Of a stretch of 8,186 nt of DNA, positions 1-6,777 are shown in pieces (the first letter of the stretch is position 1; each line of letters begins with the position of its first letter). The stretch is from Coleofasciculus sp. S288 (lineage in GTDB: Bacteria; Cyanobacteriota; Cyanobacteriia; Cyanobacteriales; Coleofasciculaceae), in assembly GCA_020216575.1 (NCBI GenBank), contig JAIUYC010000121.1:1-8186 (forward strand). The letters are read 5' to 3'. A program made the position numbers and the translations under genes. Below the pieces are notes generated by a model. The model was not told the origin of the DNA. It was given only the letters and a program-made list of their open reading frames with translations, and ran no database searches.

Positions 1-1374
1 GACGGCTAAAACGAGAGCAGGGGCTTTTTCAGACCATAGAACTTTGGGATAATACGCAGTGTTATTATCAAGTTTGCCGAAGCAAGTCCGGTTAAGCAGA
101 ATCACGAAGTAGACGGCAGTTAAGCCAGAAGCAAAGATACACAGCAGCGTTTGCCAAGGAAATACCGAGTAACTACCTTGGAACACTAGAAACTCAGCAA
201 TAAAACCCACCAAACCGGGAATTCCCGCACTCGCCATACCCCCTGCAATCAGAAGAGCACTAGTAAGGGGCAAACCCCGAAGAGGATTCATTAAGCCATT
301 GAGAACATCCAATTCGCGAGTGCCAACTTTAGTTTCGATAACACCGACCAGATAAAACAGAATTGCCAGGATTAAGCCGTGGCTAACCATTTGGGAGACA
401 GCCCCCAAGAGACTCAAGGGAGTAAGCGCCGCAGCAGCGACAACGATATAGCCCATGTGACCGATGGAGCTATAGGCTACCATGCGCTTGATGTCTTTTT
501 GCGCGATCGCACTCAACGCTCCATACAGTACACTGCTCACACCGATAATTGACAGTCCCGGAGCGACCAAAGTCCAGGTTTCGGGAAACAACTGCAAGCC
601 AAACCGCACCAAGCCATAGGCTCCCATCTTGGCAACAATACCACCTAAGAGGATAGCCACCACTGGAGACGCTTCAACATAGGCATCGGGTAACCAGGTA
701 TGCAGAGGAACCAGAGGAATTTTGATACCAAACCCTACCAACAGCACGGTGAGCAGAATTAGCTGAGTAGTTAAGGATAATCCTTGGGTGTTAATTGCAT
801 CGTAATCAAAGCTATTGGAGTGACTCAGCCACGTCATGCCCAAGAATGCTGCCAGAATTAAAAGCCCGGATACTGCCGTGTAGATGAGAAACTTCATCGC
901 GGCATATTCCCGCTTGACACCTCCCCAAATCGCAATCAGCAGGTACAGGGGAATGAGTACCACTTCATAGAACAGGACAAACAGCAGCAAATTCTGGGCG
1001 AGAAACGCTCCGGCAACACCCGCATTAACAAGCAGAATCAGAGCATATTTGAGGCGGACGCGATCGACTTCAATCCTACTGCTAAAGATGACGATTAAGG
1101 TCAGCAGACTGCTTAACGCTAGCAGTGGAAAGGACAGCCCATCCGTTCCCAGGTTATAGCTCAAGCCGATTTGGGGAACCCAGGGTAAATACTCCTGAAA
1201 CTGCAACCCTGAATTGGTCAAATCGAATTGCGTCGCCAGCCAAAGCGTGACGAGTAGGATAGCAGAGGCGATCGCTATTGCTACGGAACGGATACGAGTT
1301 GCTGCTAGGTTTCCTGGCAAAAACCCTACTATTGCAGCTCCCAAAATAGGTAGCCAGATTAACGTACTCAGCAT
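1..1374 (-). CDS. ndhD: NDH-1 subunit NdhD, CO2-uptake type (NdhD3/NdhD4), C-terminus beyond window
   Basis: Proton-pumping antiporter-like membrane subunit of the cyanobacterial NDH-1 complex in the thylakoid membrane. The window holds 458 codons from the start at 1374; the family usually has about 500-560 residues, so only the C-terminus is missing. I translated it directly: it opens MLSTLIWLPILGAAIVGFLP and is hydrophobic throughout. Residues expected for antiporter channels are present: Glu137 in FYEVVLIPLYLL, Lys218 in GFGIKIPLVPLHTWLPDA, Lys249 in GGIVAKMGAYG, and the AQKDIKRMVAYSSIGHMG segment around 291-308. The segment NRTCFGKLDNNTAYYPKV near the left edge resembles NdhD3/NdhD4 rather than respiratory NdhD1/2, from memory of the family. 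It is third in the ndhF-carbonic anhydrase-ndhD cluster, 102 bp after the anhydrase. There is no Shine-Dalgarno sequence before the start. D3 versus D4 is not settled; the absence of a divergent LysR regulator and remembered NdhF motifs lean weakly to D4. Confidence 0.93.
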   Translation of the reverse strand, partial: MLSTLIWLPILGAAIVGFLPGNLAATRIRSVAIAIASAILLVTLWLATQFDLTNSGLQFQEYLPWVPQIGLSYNLGTDGLSFPLLALSSLLTLIVIFSSRIEVDRVRLKYALILLVNAGVAGAFLAQNLLLFVLFYEVVLIPLYLLIAIWGGVKREYAAMKFLIYTAVSGLLILAAFLGMTWLSHSNSFDYDAINTQGLSLTTQLILLTVLLVGFGIKIPLVPLHTWLPDAYVEASPVVAILLGGIVAKMGAYGLVRFGLQLFPETWTLVAPGLSIIGVSSVLYGALSAIAQKDIKRMVAYSSIGHMGYIVVAAAALTPLSLLGAVSQMVSHGLILAILFYLVGVIETKVGTRELDVLNGLMNPLRGLPLTSALLIAGGMASAGIPGLVGFIAEFLVFQGSYSVFPWQTLLCIFASGLTAVYFVILLNRTCFGKLDNNTAYYPKVLWSEKAPALVLAV

Positions 1375-1376
1375 AG

Positions 1377-1474
1377 ATTGTAGTTAGTAGTTCGTAGTTA
1401 TTAGTTCGTAGTTATTAGTTAGTGGTTTGTAGTTTCTAGTTTTCACTAACCACTAACCAATGACCAGTGACAAA
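1377..1474. repeat. Short tandem and inverted repeats between carbonic anhydrase and ndhD
   Basis: The 102-bp gap is almost entirely low-complexity repeat built on TTAGT/ACTAA words. A 14-bp unit TAGTTCGTAGTTAT occurs twice in perfect tandem (1388-1401, 1402-1415). GTTAGTGGTT (1418-1427) is the exact inverse of AACCACTAAC (1448-1457), giving a 10-bp stem with a 20-nt loop in the transcript. Filler of this style is common between cyanobacterial genes. It runs to within a few bases of the ndhD start, where a ribosome binding site would normally lie. Confidence 0.85.
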
Positions 1475-1476
1475 GG

Positions 1477-2190
1477 CTAACTAACCAGAGCGACTGTTCC
1501 AGTATCCAAATCGTAATATCCCCCAACAACTTTCAGTTTGTCTTCCTCAATTAATTGAGAGATAACAGGAGATGATTTCAAGTTTTCAACTTGCAGCAAA
1601 ATGTTGGCTTTACAGGTGTTTTCAATCGGATCTCCTGGTTGACCTTGTGCCATTCCTACAGCAGGTCTTATCGCATCAAGCAAGCTGGCAATTTGACCGG
1701 GAACTTGAGCACCTTTGATTGTGGCATCTACTGCACCACATCGCTTGTGTCCTAGTACAACAATTACCTTAGTACCCAATACTAAAGAGCCAAATTCAAG
1801 GCTTCCAATTTCCTCAGGCGTAGCGACATTACCCGCGACGCGACATACAAATAAATCCCCTAGTCCTTGGTCAAAAACAATCTCAGCAGGAACTCTTGAA
1901 TCCGCGCAGCCCAGAATAGCCGCAAATGGCTTTTGACCTTGTGCTACTTCCTGCAAGCGTGCAACGTCTTGGTTGGGGTTTCGGCGTTTTCTCGTTACAA
2001 AGCGCTGATTCCCCTCTATTAATGCGTCCAGTGCCTGGTCAGGAGTCATGTCATCTTGAGCAACAGCTCTGCCACTGGAAACTAACTCAGAACCCAGTCC
2101 TGCTATCAGTACACTAGTTCCGATCGCACCAGCACCAAACTTGAGTAAATTCCGTCTAGAGAGATAAGTACTCTCAGTCATTCCGTTCAT
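1477..2190 (-). CDS. Beta-class carbonic anhydrase with twin-arginine (Tat) signal peptide
   Basis: Zinc enzyme interconverting CO2 and bicarbonate; 237 residues from the ATG at 2190. The beta-class signature is complete: CADSR (Cys95, Asp97, Arg99) and GHKRCG (His148, Cys151) give the Cys-His-Cys zinc site and the Asp/Arg dyad, with FDQGLGDLFVCRVAGN between them. The N-terminus has SRRNLLK (Arg12-Arg13), a hydrophobic stretch GAGAIGTSVLIAGLG, and a likely AVA-QDD cleavage after residue 44: a Tat signal, so the folded enzyme should sit in the thylakoid lumen or periplasm. It lies between ndhF and ndhD on the same strand and is probably co-transcribed. This recalls the exported beta-type enzyme EcaB of Synechocystis and Cyanothece, reported to be thylakoid-associated and to affect CO2 uptake; whether this is the EcaB orthologue is inference. 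I chose the ATG at 2190 over the TTG at 2208 because GGAAGGAAG sits 7 nt before it. Confidence 0.95.
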   Translation of the reverse strand: MNGMTESTYLSRRNLLKFGAGAIGTSVLIAGLGSELVSSGRAVAQDDMTPDQALDALIEGNQRFVTRKRRNPNQDVARLQEVAQGQKPFAAILGCADSRVPAEIVFDQGLGDLFVCRVAGNVATPEEIGSLEFGSLVLGTKVIVVLGHKRCGAVDATIKGAQVPGQIASLLDAIRPAVGMAQGQPGDPIENTCKANILLQVENLKSSPVISQLIEEDKLKVVGGYYDLDTGTVALVS

Positions 2191-2398
2191 CTTCTTGCTT
2201 CCTTCCAAAAGGTCGAATTACTACCAAAAACTTGCTAATGGCCAAGCGTCTCAACATGACCAATTAACAGGAACCAGTGACACTAAATAACCGAATCTGA
2301 AAATAGGCGCTCCAGACGCGGGGACAGGGAGACGCTCCAGACAGAGAGATTTTCATCCTTCGTTGTGAACCAAAGATCATGGGCGTCTAACGTGTTTC
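2191..2398. repeat. ndhF-carbonic anhydrase spacer with direct repeat
   Basis: This is a 208-bp gap between the ndhF stop and the carbonic anhydrase start. It holds a direct repeat CGCTCCAGAC (2308-2317 and 2333-2342, 25 bp apart) around a purine-rich stretch GGGGACAGGGAGA, a type of filler often seen in cyanobacterial spacers. I see no T-run terminator and no convincing sigma70 promoter on the minus strand, so read-through from ndhF into the anhydrase gene is plausible but not shown. Confidence 0.6.
2198..2206 (-). promoter_or_regulatory. Ribosome binding site of the carbonic anhydrase
   Basis: On the minus strand GGAAGGAAG ends 7 nt before the ATG at 2190. An upstream TTG at 2208 would place this site inside the reading frame and has no binding site of its own, so the ATG is preferred. 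It leaves the Tat motif at residues 11-17, a usual position. Confidence 0.75.
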
Positions 2399-4261
2399 TC
2401 AGCTTCCAATAACCACTGAAAGACGAGCCAACAAAGGCCAGCTAACTAGAAGTCCTAAGAGAGCGATTCCCAAGAGAATTGTCAGCGCATAAAACTGAGT
2501 CTGACCCGAAACGTTGTACTTTAAGCTTTGTCCACTGAAGACGGTGACTAATCCCACTAAATTTACCAAACCGTCAACAATATAGCGGTCAGTCCAGGAA
2601 ATTGCCCTGGATATTAAATCAACCACAAACACAATGGTTAGGCGATACAGTTTTTGAGTGTAAAAATCGTAGGCGAAGAAGTCTTGCAGGGACTTGGAAC
2701 CAAATTGCACGGGTTTTGCCCAGCCGTCATTGAGATAAATGAACGCTCCAAGACCACAACCCACTGCACTAGATACCATCATTAAGCCAGCAACTGTTGC
2801 GTTTAGGGTTGCCCACGAGGGTAGCAGTTGCCATTGCAGGAGGATCAGCGGAACGTGCAGGGTGAAGCCCATCAACAGCAACATGGGGAAAACCATAGGC
2901 CAGTGAACTTCTGGCGATCGCTCACTCATTTGGTTGGGTTTGCCGCCAAATACCAGACCGAACACGCGGGTTAAGCTAAAAGCGGCTAAACCATTCACCA
3001 CCAGCAGCACCCCAAACAGCCAGGGTTGAGTCTTAGAAAGATGATCACCTAATTGCACTAGCGCCCAGAAACCACCCAGAGGAGGCACCGCCACCAATCC
3101 AGCCGCACCGACGAGGTAAGAAAATCCTGAAACGGGTCTTCTAGACCACAGACCGCCTAATTGAGTAACATCCTGAGTGATACTGTTCCACACAATCGTG
3201 CCAGTACTCATGACCAACAGAGCCATTGCAACTGCATAGGTCAACATCAACACTAAAGCGGTTTCGGTTTGCCCGATGCCTGCGGCAATAAACACCAAGC
3301 CCATGTAAGCACTGACGAGGTAGGATAGGGTACGCTTGATGTCAATTTGTGCGATCGCCACCATCGTACCGCCTATCGCTGTTACGGCACCGATAAACAA
3401 TGTTGCTGACACGGCAAACGGAGACAGGGCAATAACCGGTTGCAGCTTAATGAGTACCCAAGCACCCGTCGCTACTACCACAGAGTTCCGCAAAATTGTG
3501 CTAGGAACTGGACCTTCCATCGCTTCATCCAGCCACAGATGCAGAGGAAACTGAGCGCATTTGCCCATCGGACCTGCAATTAAAGCCAACCCCAACAATA
3601 CTGCAACTTTTGGGTCTACATTCGCTGTGCTTGCCCACTCGGCAAGTTCTGAAAAATTCCAAGTTCCTGACAGAGAATAGATAGCAATCACCCCCATCAG
3701 CAGCAGTAAATCGCCCACCCGCTTGGTTAAGAACGCATCTCTGGCACCGGTAACTACCAAAGACTGATTGAACCAAAACCCTACCAACAGGTAAGTCCCT
3801 AGTGTGAGAATTTCTAGAATGATGTAACTGAAAAACAATGAATTGCAGAGGGCAAGTCCACACATTCCTGCTTCAAAAAATGCCAGCAGGGAATAGAAAC
3901 GCGCCCATCCCCAATCCATCTCCATGTAACCAATAGCGTAAACTTGGGCAAGCAGATTGATTCCTGTTACCAGAAGGGTTGCGGCAATAGTAACTGAAGA
4001 AAGTTCTAGGGGAATTGTCAAGTCAAGATTAGCGACTTGCAACCAGGGAATATATAATTGTTGCGCTGGTTGATTCCAAGTTGCGGGTAGGGCAATTAAA
4101 CCGTGCAAAAACGCGATCAGGGTCATCAATGCATTGATGTAACCCGACGGCCGCGAACCCGTGCGCCGGATAATCGTAGGCGACCACGGGATAGCTAAAA
4201 TCGCCCCGATGAGCGGATAGCATGGAATTAACCAAGCCGTTTGAAGAAAAAACTCAGCCAT
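2399..4261 (-). CDS. ndhF: NDH-1 subunit NdhF, CO2-uptake type (NdhF3/NdhF4)
   Basis: Distal antiporter-like membrane subunit of NDH-1; 620 residues, the usual length for NdhF3/NdhF4. It is hydrophobic throughout, with about 16 membrane spans and a lateral-helix region near the C-terminus. Glu150 (LEILTLGTYLLVGFW) and Lys234 (GKCAQFPLHLWLDEAMEGP) match the conserved channel Glu and Lys of the NuoL family. After them comes VPSTILRNSVVVATGAW, where NuoL and respiratory NdhF1 have a motif like SALIHAATMV; the channel His is replaced by Arg258 (aligned with one gap). This change marks the F3/F4 subunits that carry the CO2-hydrating Cup protein. First gene of the minus-strand cluster, followed by carbonic anhydrase and ndhD. 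The second ATG (4261) is chosen over 4267 because AAGG lies 8 nt before it and MAEFFLQT matches family N-termini. No divergent ccmR/ndhR lies upstream and remembered motifs lean to NdhF4, but F3 is not excluded. Confidence 0.95.
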   Translation of the reverse strand: MAEFFLQTAWLIPCYPLIGAILAIPWSPTIIRRTGSRPSGYINALMTLIAFLHGLIALPATWNQPAQQLYIPWLQVANLDLTIPLELSSVTIAATLLVTGINLLAQVYAIGYMEMDWGWARFYSLLAFFEAGMCGLALCNSLFFSYIILEILTLGTYLLVGFWFNQSLVVTGARDAFLTKRVGDLLLLMGVIAIYSLSGTWNFSELAEWASTANVDPKVAVLLGLALIAGPMGKCAQFPLHLWLDEAMEGPVPSTILRNSVVVATGAWVLIKLQPVIALSPFAVSATLFIGAVTAIGGTMVAIAQIDIKRTLSYLVSAYMGLVFIAAGIGQTETALVLMLTYAVAMALLVMSTGTIVWNSITQDVTQLGGLWSRRPVSGFSYLVGAAGLVAVPPLGGFWALVQLGDHLSKTQPWLFGVLLVVNGLAAFSLTRVFGLVFGGKPNQMSERSPEVHWPMVFPMLLLMGFTLHVPLILLQWQLLPSWATLNATVAGLMMVSSAVGCGLGAFIYLNDGWAKPVQFGSKSLQDFFAYDFYTQKLYRLTIVFVVDLISRAISWTDRYIVDGLVNLVGLVTVFSGQSLKYNVSGQTQFYALTILLGIALLGLLVSWPLLARLSVVIGS

Positions 4262-4269
4262 CGGCATTA

Positions 4270-4273
4270 CCTT
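4270..4273 (-). promoter_or_regulatory. Ribosome binding site that decides the ndhF start
   Basis: AAGG on the minus strand is only 2 nt from the first ATG (4267) but 8 nt from the second (4261). The spacing favours the second, giving the N-terminus MAEFFLQTAW. Confidence 0.6.
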
Positions 4274-4434
4274 GTTTTAAGTGGAGAAATGCTCAATTTC
4301 TTGCAAGAGACACTGAATTAGCTCCGTGATTGCAGAACTCGGAGTTACATTACGTTAACTTTTTTTTAAGCTTTTTCTCAGTGTAATGGTTAGGTGGCAA
4401 AAAAAGAAGGATGAAGTAAAACAATTCAAAAATA

Positions 4435-4579
4435 ATGGCTCTAAGTTCTTCTTATACAAATTCTCCATTGAGAATAGTAATGGTAACTATTGAGGTTAAT
4501 CTATATTATTTATTATTCTTTAAATTTCTAAAATTATTGTAAAGTTGAATTGACAAAAATGGCTTTAGTTTCTTCTTAT
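4435..4579. repeat. Direct repeat in the ndhF/lysC control region
   Basis: ATGGCT-N5-TTCTTCTTAT occurs at 4435-4455 and at 4559-4579, with identical internal spacing and 18 of 21 positions the same. The copies are 124 bp apart and flank the most AT-rich part. The second copy overlaps the candidate lysC -10 box. It could be a regulator site or a simple duplication. Confidence 0.6.
4550..4579 (+). promoter_or_regulatory. Candidate sigma70 promoter of lysC
   Basis: A consensus -35 box TTGACA (4550-4555) is followed after 18 bp by TCTTAT (4574-4579), 4 of 6 matches to the -10 consensus. Transcription would begin near 4586 and leave a leader of about 270 nt before lysC, long enough to hold the hairpins noted downstream. 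It rests on box matching only. Confidence 0.35.
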
Positions 4580-4669
4580 TTTGCCAATCTTACCCGTACT
4601 CTCTTTTAGACTTTGAATCTGTGCCAGCGACTACCCAATGAGCTGCAGAGTTAGAAAGCGATGCCTCTA

Positions 4670-4737
4670 TCAATCTCGATTGAGTCCAGTAACCCCGCTA
4701 GATTGGCGATTTTTCCCTATCGGATGCACCCAATCTA
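4670..4737 (+). promoter_or_regulatory. Structured lysC leader with alternative pairing
   Basis: TAGATTGG (4699-4706) pairs perfectly with CCAATCTA (4730-4737), and the stem continues with CGAT (4707-4710) to ATCG (4719-4722) across a 7-nt bulge, 12 bp in all. The same strand (AGATTG, 4700-4705) can instead pair with an upstream CAATCT (4671-4676), so two mutually exclusive hairpins are possible. This layout resembles a leader switch. It does not look like the lysine riboswitch, and no ligand is suggested by the sequence. Confidence 0.4.
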
Positions 4738-4841
4738 ACCGAGTCTGATAACGTGTATTAAGGTAATTGATGTTCAATGCCTCTTGGCGGCTCTGGCTAG
4801 TGTTACTCCTCCACTGTTCGAGGCGTCGTGAGGAAGCGTGG

Positions 4842-4847
4842 AAGGGG
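4842..4847 (+). promoter_or_regulatory. Ribosome binding site that decides the lysC start
   Basis: AAGGGG lies 7 nt before the ATG at 4855. The longer reading from GTG 4828 would run through this site and has none of its own, and aspartate kinases normally begin with M-x-L-[VI]-VQKYGGTS. Confidence 0.8.
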
Positions 4848-4854
4848 AAATACG

Positions 4855-6768
4855 ATGTCGCTAGTTGTCCAAAAATATGGTGGTACTTCTGTTGGATCTG
4901 TTGAACGTATTCATTCCGTTGCCCAGCGTGTCATAAAAACAGTCCAAACTGGCTGTTCCCTGGTTGTCGTTGTTTCCGCAATGGGTAAGACTACCGATGG
5001 CTTAGTGCAACTGGCTCAAGCCATTTCCAAGAATCCCAACCGCCGAGAAATGGATATGCTGCTCTCGACAGGCGAACAAGTTTCAATTGCACTGGTGTCG
5101 ATGGCATTGCAGGAATTGGGGCAACCCGCAATTTCTCTGACAGGCGCTCAGGTGGGCATTGTTACAGAAACCCATCACAGTCGCGCTCGGATTCTCAACA
5201 TTCACATTGAGCGAATTGTGCGGCATTTGAACGAGGGAAAAGTTGTTGTTGTGGCTGGGTTTCAGGGCATCAGCAGCTTGGGGGATTTGGAAATTACCAC
5301 TCTCGGTCGTGGCGGTTCTGACACGTCAGCGGTGGCGCTGGCAGCGGCGTTAGGGGCAGACCGCTGCGAGATTTATACCGATGTGCCAGGAATTTTGACG
5401 ACTGACCCCCGTCTCGTCCCGGAGGCTCAGTTAATGGAGGAGATTACCTCGGATGAAATGCTGGAATTAGCCAGCTTGGGGGCGAAGGTGCTGCATCCCC
5501 GTGCTGTGGAAATTGCGCGAAACTACGGTGTTCCTTTGGTGGTGCTATCTAGCTGGACTGATGACCCTGGTACAAAGGTAATTTCTCCTGCGCCTCAACC
5601 GCGATCGCTAGAAGGTCTGGAGATTGCCCGATCCGTCGATGCCGTAGAATTTGATACGGACCAGGCGAAAGTGGCATTGTTGCGAGCGCCGGATCGTCCG
5701 GGTGTGGCAGCACGATTATTTGGTGAGATTGCCCATCAAGACTTGGATGTGGATTTGATTATCCAGTCAATTCATGAGGGGAATACAAACGATATTGCCT
5801 TTACGGTAAGCCAAGGGATTCTCAAACAAGCAGAAGCGGTGGCGGACGCGATCGCACCTACCCTACGCACTCACAATACCGCCAAGCCCGAAGAAGCTGA
5901 AGTGATGGTTGAACGCGGCATCGCCAAAGTTTCAATCGCAGGTGCCGGAATGATTGGACGCCCTGGCATTGCAGCGCAGATGTTCGCTACCTTAGCGAGT
6001 GCGGAAGTTAACATCCAGATGATTTCGACCTCAGAGGTTAAAGTCAGCTGCGTGATTGATGCCGCAAGTTGTGATAAAGCGATCGCGGCTCTCTGTCAAG
6101 CCTTCCAGGTCAACTGTTCCCCAGTCCGATTGCCAAACACTCAACAGCCAGGAGCGACTCTCAACTCGTCTTCAACTCATAACTCTTTAAGGACGGGTTT
6201 ACCTACATCCGGGCAGGAAAGCTTAATTTTCAATAAACCCGCCCCGACAACTCCCAACTCTCCCCCAGTGCGGGGCATTGCTCTTGACCTCAACCAAGCT
6301 CGTCTGGCAATTCGCCACGTTCCCGACCGCCCAGGTATGGCAGCACAGTTGTTCGGTTGCTTGGCAGAGCACAATATTAGCGTTGACATGATTATTCAGT
6401 CCCAGCGCTGCCGCGTCATCAATGGCATTCCTACCCGCGACCTCGCCTTCACTGTCTCCCAAGTCGATGCTGAAGCCGCTCGCATGGCTCTCCAACAGGA
6501 AGCCCCAGTCCTAGGGTGTGGTGAGATTCTCCTCGATCCAGATATTGCAAAAGTCAGTGTTGTTGGTGCTGGCATGGTCGGACAACCTGGTGTCGCCTCT
6601 CGGATGTTTGAAGCCTTGGCTCAACACCAAATCAACATCCAAATGATTACCACCTCGGAAATTAAGATTAGCTGTGTAGTCGCCAAAGAGCAGGGCGTTA
6701 CTGCCTTGCAAGCCATTCACAAAGCCTTCGGTCTTGCTGGTAACCAAAAAATCCATGTGCCTGCTTAG
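4855..6768 (+). CDS. lysC: Aspartate kinase with four ACT domains
   Basis: Phosphorylates aspartate with ATP, the first committed step to lysine, threonine and methionine (and diaminopimelate for the cell wall), in the cytosol. It has 637 residues; cyanobacterial homologues have about 600. The amino-acid kinase domain spans about 1-245: VQKYGGTSVGS (Lys7), GFQGISSLGDLEITTLGRGG with GRGGSDT at 151-157, and YTDVPGILTTDPR. Two ACT pairs follow: 272-340, 356-420, 484-555 and 565-632. Each pair repeats the same words: PDRPGVAARLFG and PDRPGMAAQLFG; GAGMIGRPGIAAQMF and GAGMVGQPGVASRMF; IQMISTSEVKVSCV and IQMITTSEIKISCVV. The motif for amino-acid feedback (M-I-[ST]-T-S-E-[VI]-K) is intact in both, so allosteric inhibition is expected. 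The linker at 426-473 is rich in Ser, Thr, Asn and Pro and appears repeat-derived. Start chosen at 4855 by the ribosome binding site and the family N-terminus. Transcribed away from ndhF; no operon partner is visible. Confidence 0.97.
   Translation: MSLVVQKYGGTSVGSVERIHSVAQRVIKTVQTGCSLVVVVSAMGKTTDGLVQLAQAISKNPNRREMDMLLSTGEQVSIALVSMALQELGQPAISLTGAQVGIVTETHHSRARILNIHIERIVRHLNEGKVVVVAGFQGISSLGDLEITTLGRGGSDTSAVALAAALGADRCEIYTDVPGILTTDPRLVPEAQLMEEITSDEMLELASLGAKVLHPRAVEIARNYGVPLVVLSSWTDDPGTKVISPAPQPRSLEGLEIARSVDAVEFDTDQAKVALLRAPDRPGVAARLFGEIAHQDLDVDLIIQSIHEGNTNDIAFTVSQGILKQAEAVADAIAPTLRTHNTAKPEEAEVMVERGIAKVSIAGAGMIGRPGIAAQMFATLASAEVNIQMISTSEVKVSCVIDAASCDKAIAALCQAFQVNCSPVRLPNTQQPGATLNSSSTHNSLRTGLPTSGQESLIFNKPAPTTPNSPPVRGIALDLNQARLAIRHVPDRPGMAAQLFGCLAEHNISVDMIIQSQRCRVINGIPTRDLAFTVSQVDAEAARMALQQEAPVLGCGEILLDPDIAKVSVVGAGMVGQPGVASRMFEALAQHQINIQMITTSEIKISCVVAKEQGVTALQAIHKAFGLAGNQKIHVPA
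6153..6267 (+). repeat. Repeat-like insert translated as the ACT-pair linker of lysC
   Basis: This stretch has the look of intergenic filler: AACTC words recur at both ends, and CGGGTTTA (6194-6201) is the exact inverse of TAAACCCG (6234-6241). Adding the next bases gives 10 of 11 paired positions (6191-6201 with 6234-6244). Repeats with ends like GGGGCGGGTTTA are common between cyanobacterial genes, from memory. Here the reading frame stays open and encodes the low-complexity linker around residues 434-471, about the length by which this enzyme exceeds its relatives. Confidence 0.55.
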
Positions 6769-6777
6769 CTTAAATCA

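Larger units (their letters stand above)
4262..4854. promoter_or_regulatory. Divergent regulatory region between ndhF and lysC
   Basis: These 593 bp have no protein gene. The part from 4340 to 4610 is clearly AT-rich and the part next to lysC is not. It must carry the promoters for the ndhF cluster (minus) and lysC (plus). Visible elements: a perfect palindrome-like dyad ATTGA-TGT-TCAAT (4766-4778); a second dyad TCAAT-CTCG-ATTGA (4670-4683); and two ATTGAG words exactly 22 bp apart (4467, 4489), about two helical turns. LysR-type carbon regulators bind short AT-rich dyads of this sort, but I cannot assign one. I found no clear minus-strand -35/-10 pair for ndhF; a regulator-dependent promoter with weak boxes would explain this. 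Confidence 0.6.

Noticed and set aside
1388..1415. CRISPR-like repeat
   Set aside because: Two adjacent 14-bp units with no spacers; simple tandem repeat filler.
4262..4267. First ATG of ndhF at 4267
   Set aside because: The ribosome binding site is only 2 nt away from it; spacing and family N-termini support 4261.
4477..4489. NtcA site (GTA-N8-TAC)
   Set aside because: The best match ends in TAT, not TAC, and no -10 box is properly spaced from it.
4586..4854. Lysine riboswitch ahead of lysC
   Set aside because: The conserved lysine-box core is not visible; only generic hairpins are seen.
4828..4854. GTG start of lysC at 4828
   Set aside because: The extra nine residues are encoded by the ribosome binding site region and are foreign to the family.
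6177..6756. Several minus-strand frames over the lysC ACT domains
   Set aside because: They are antisense shadows of lysC, without ribosome binding sites or family resemblance.
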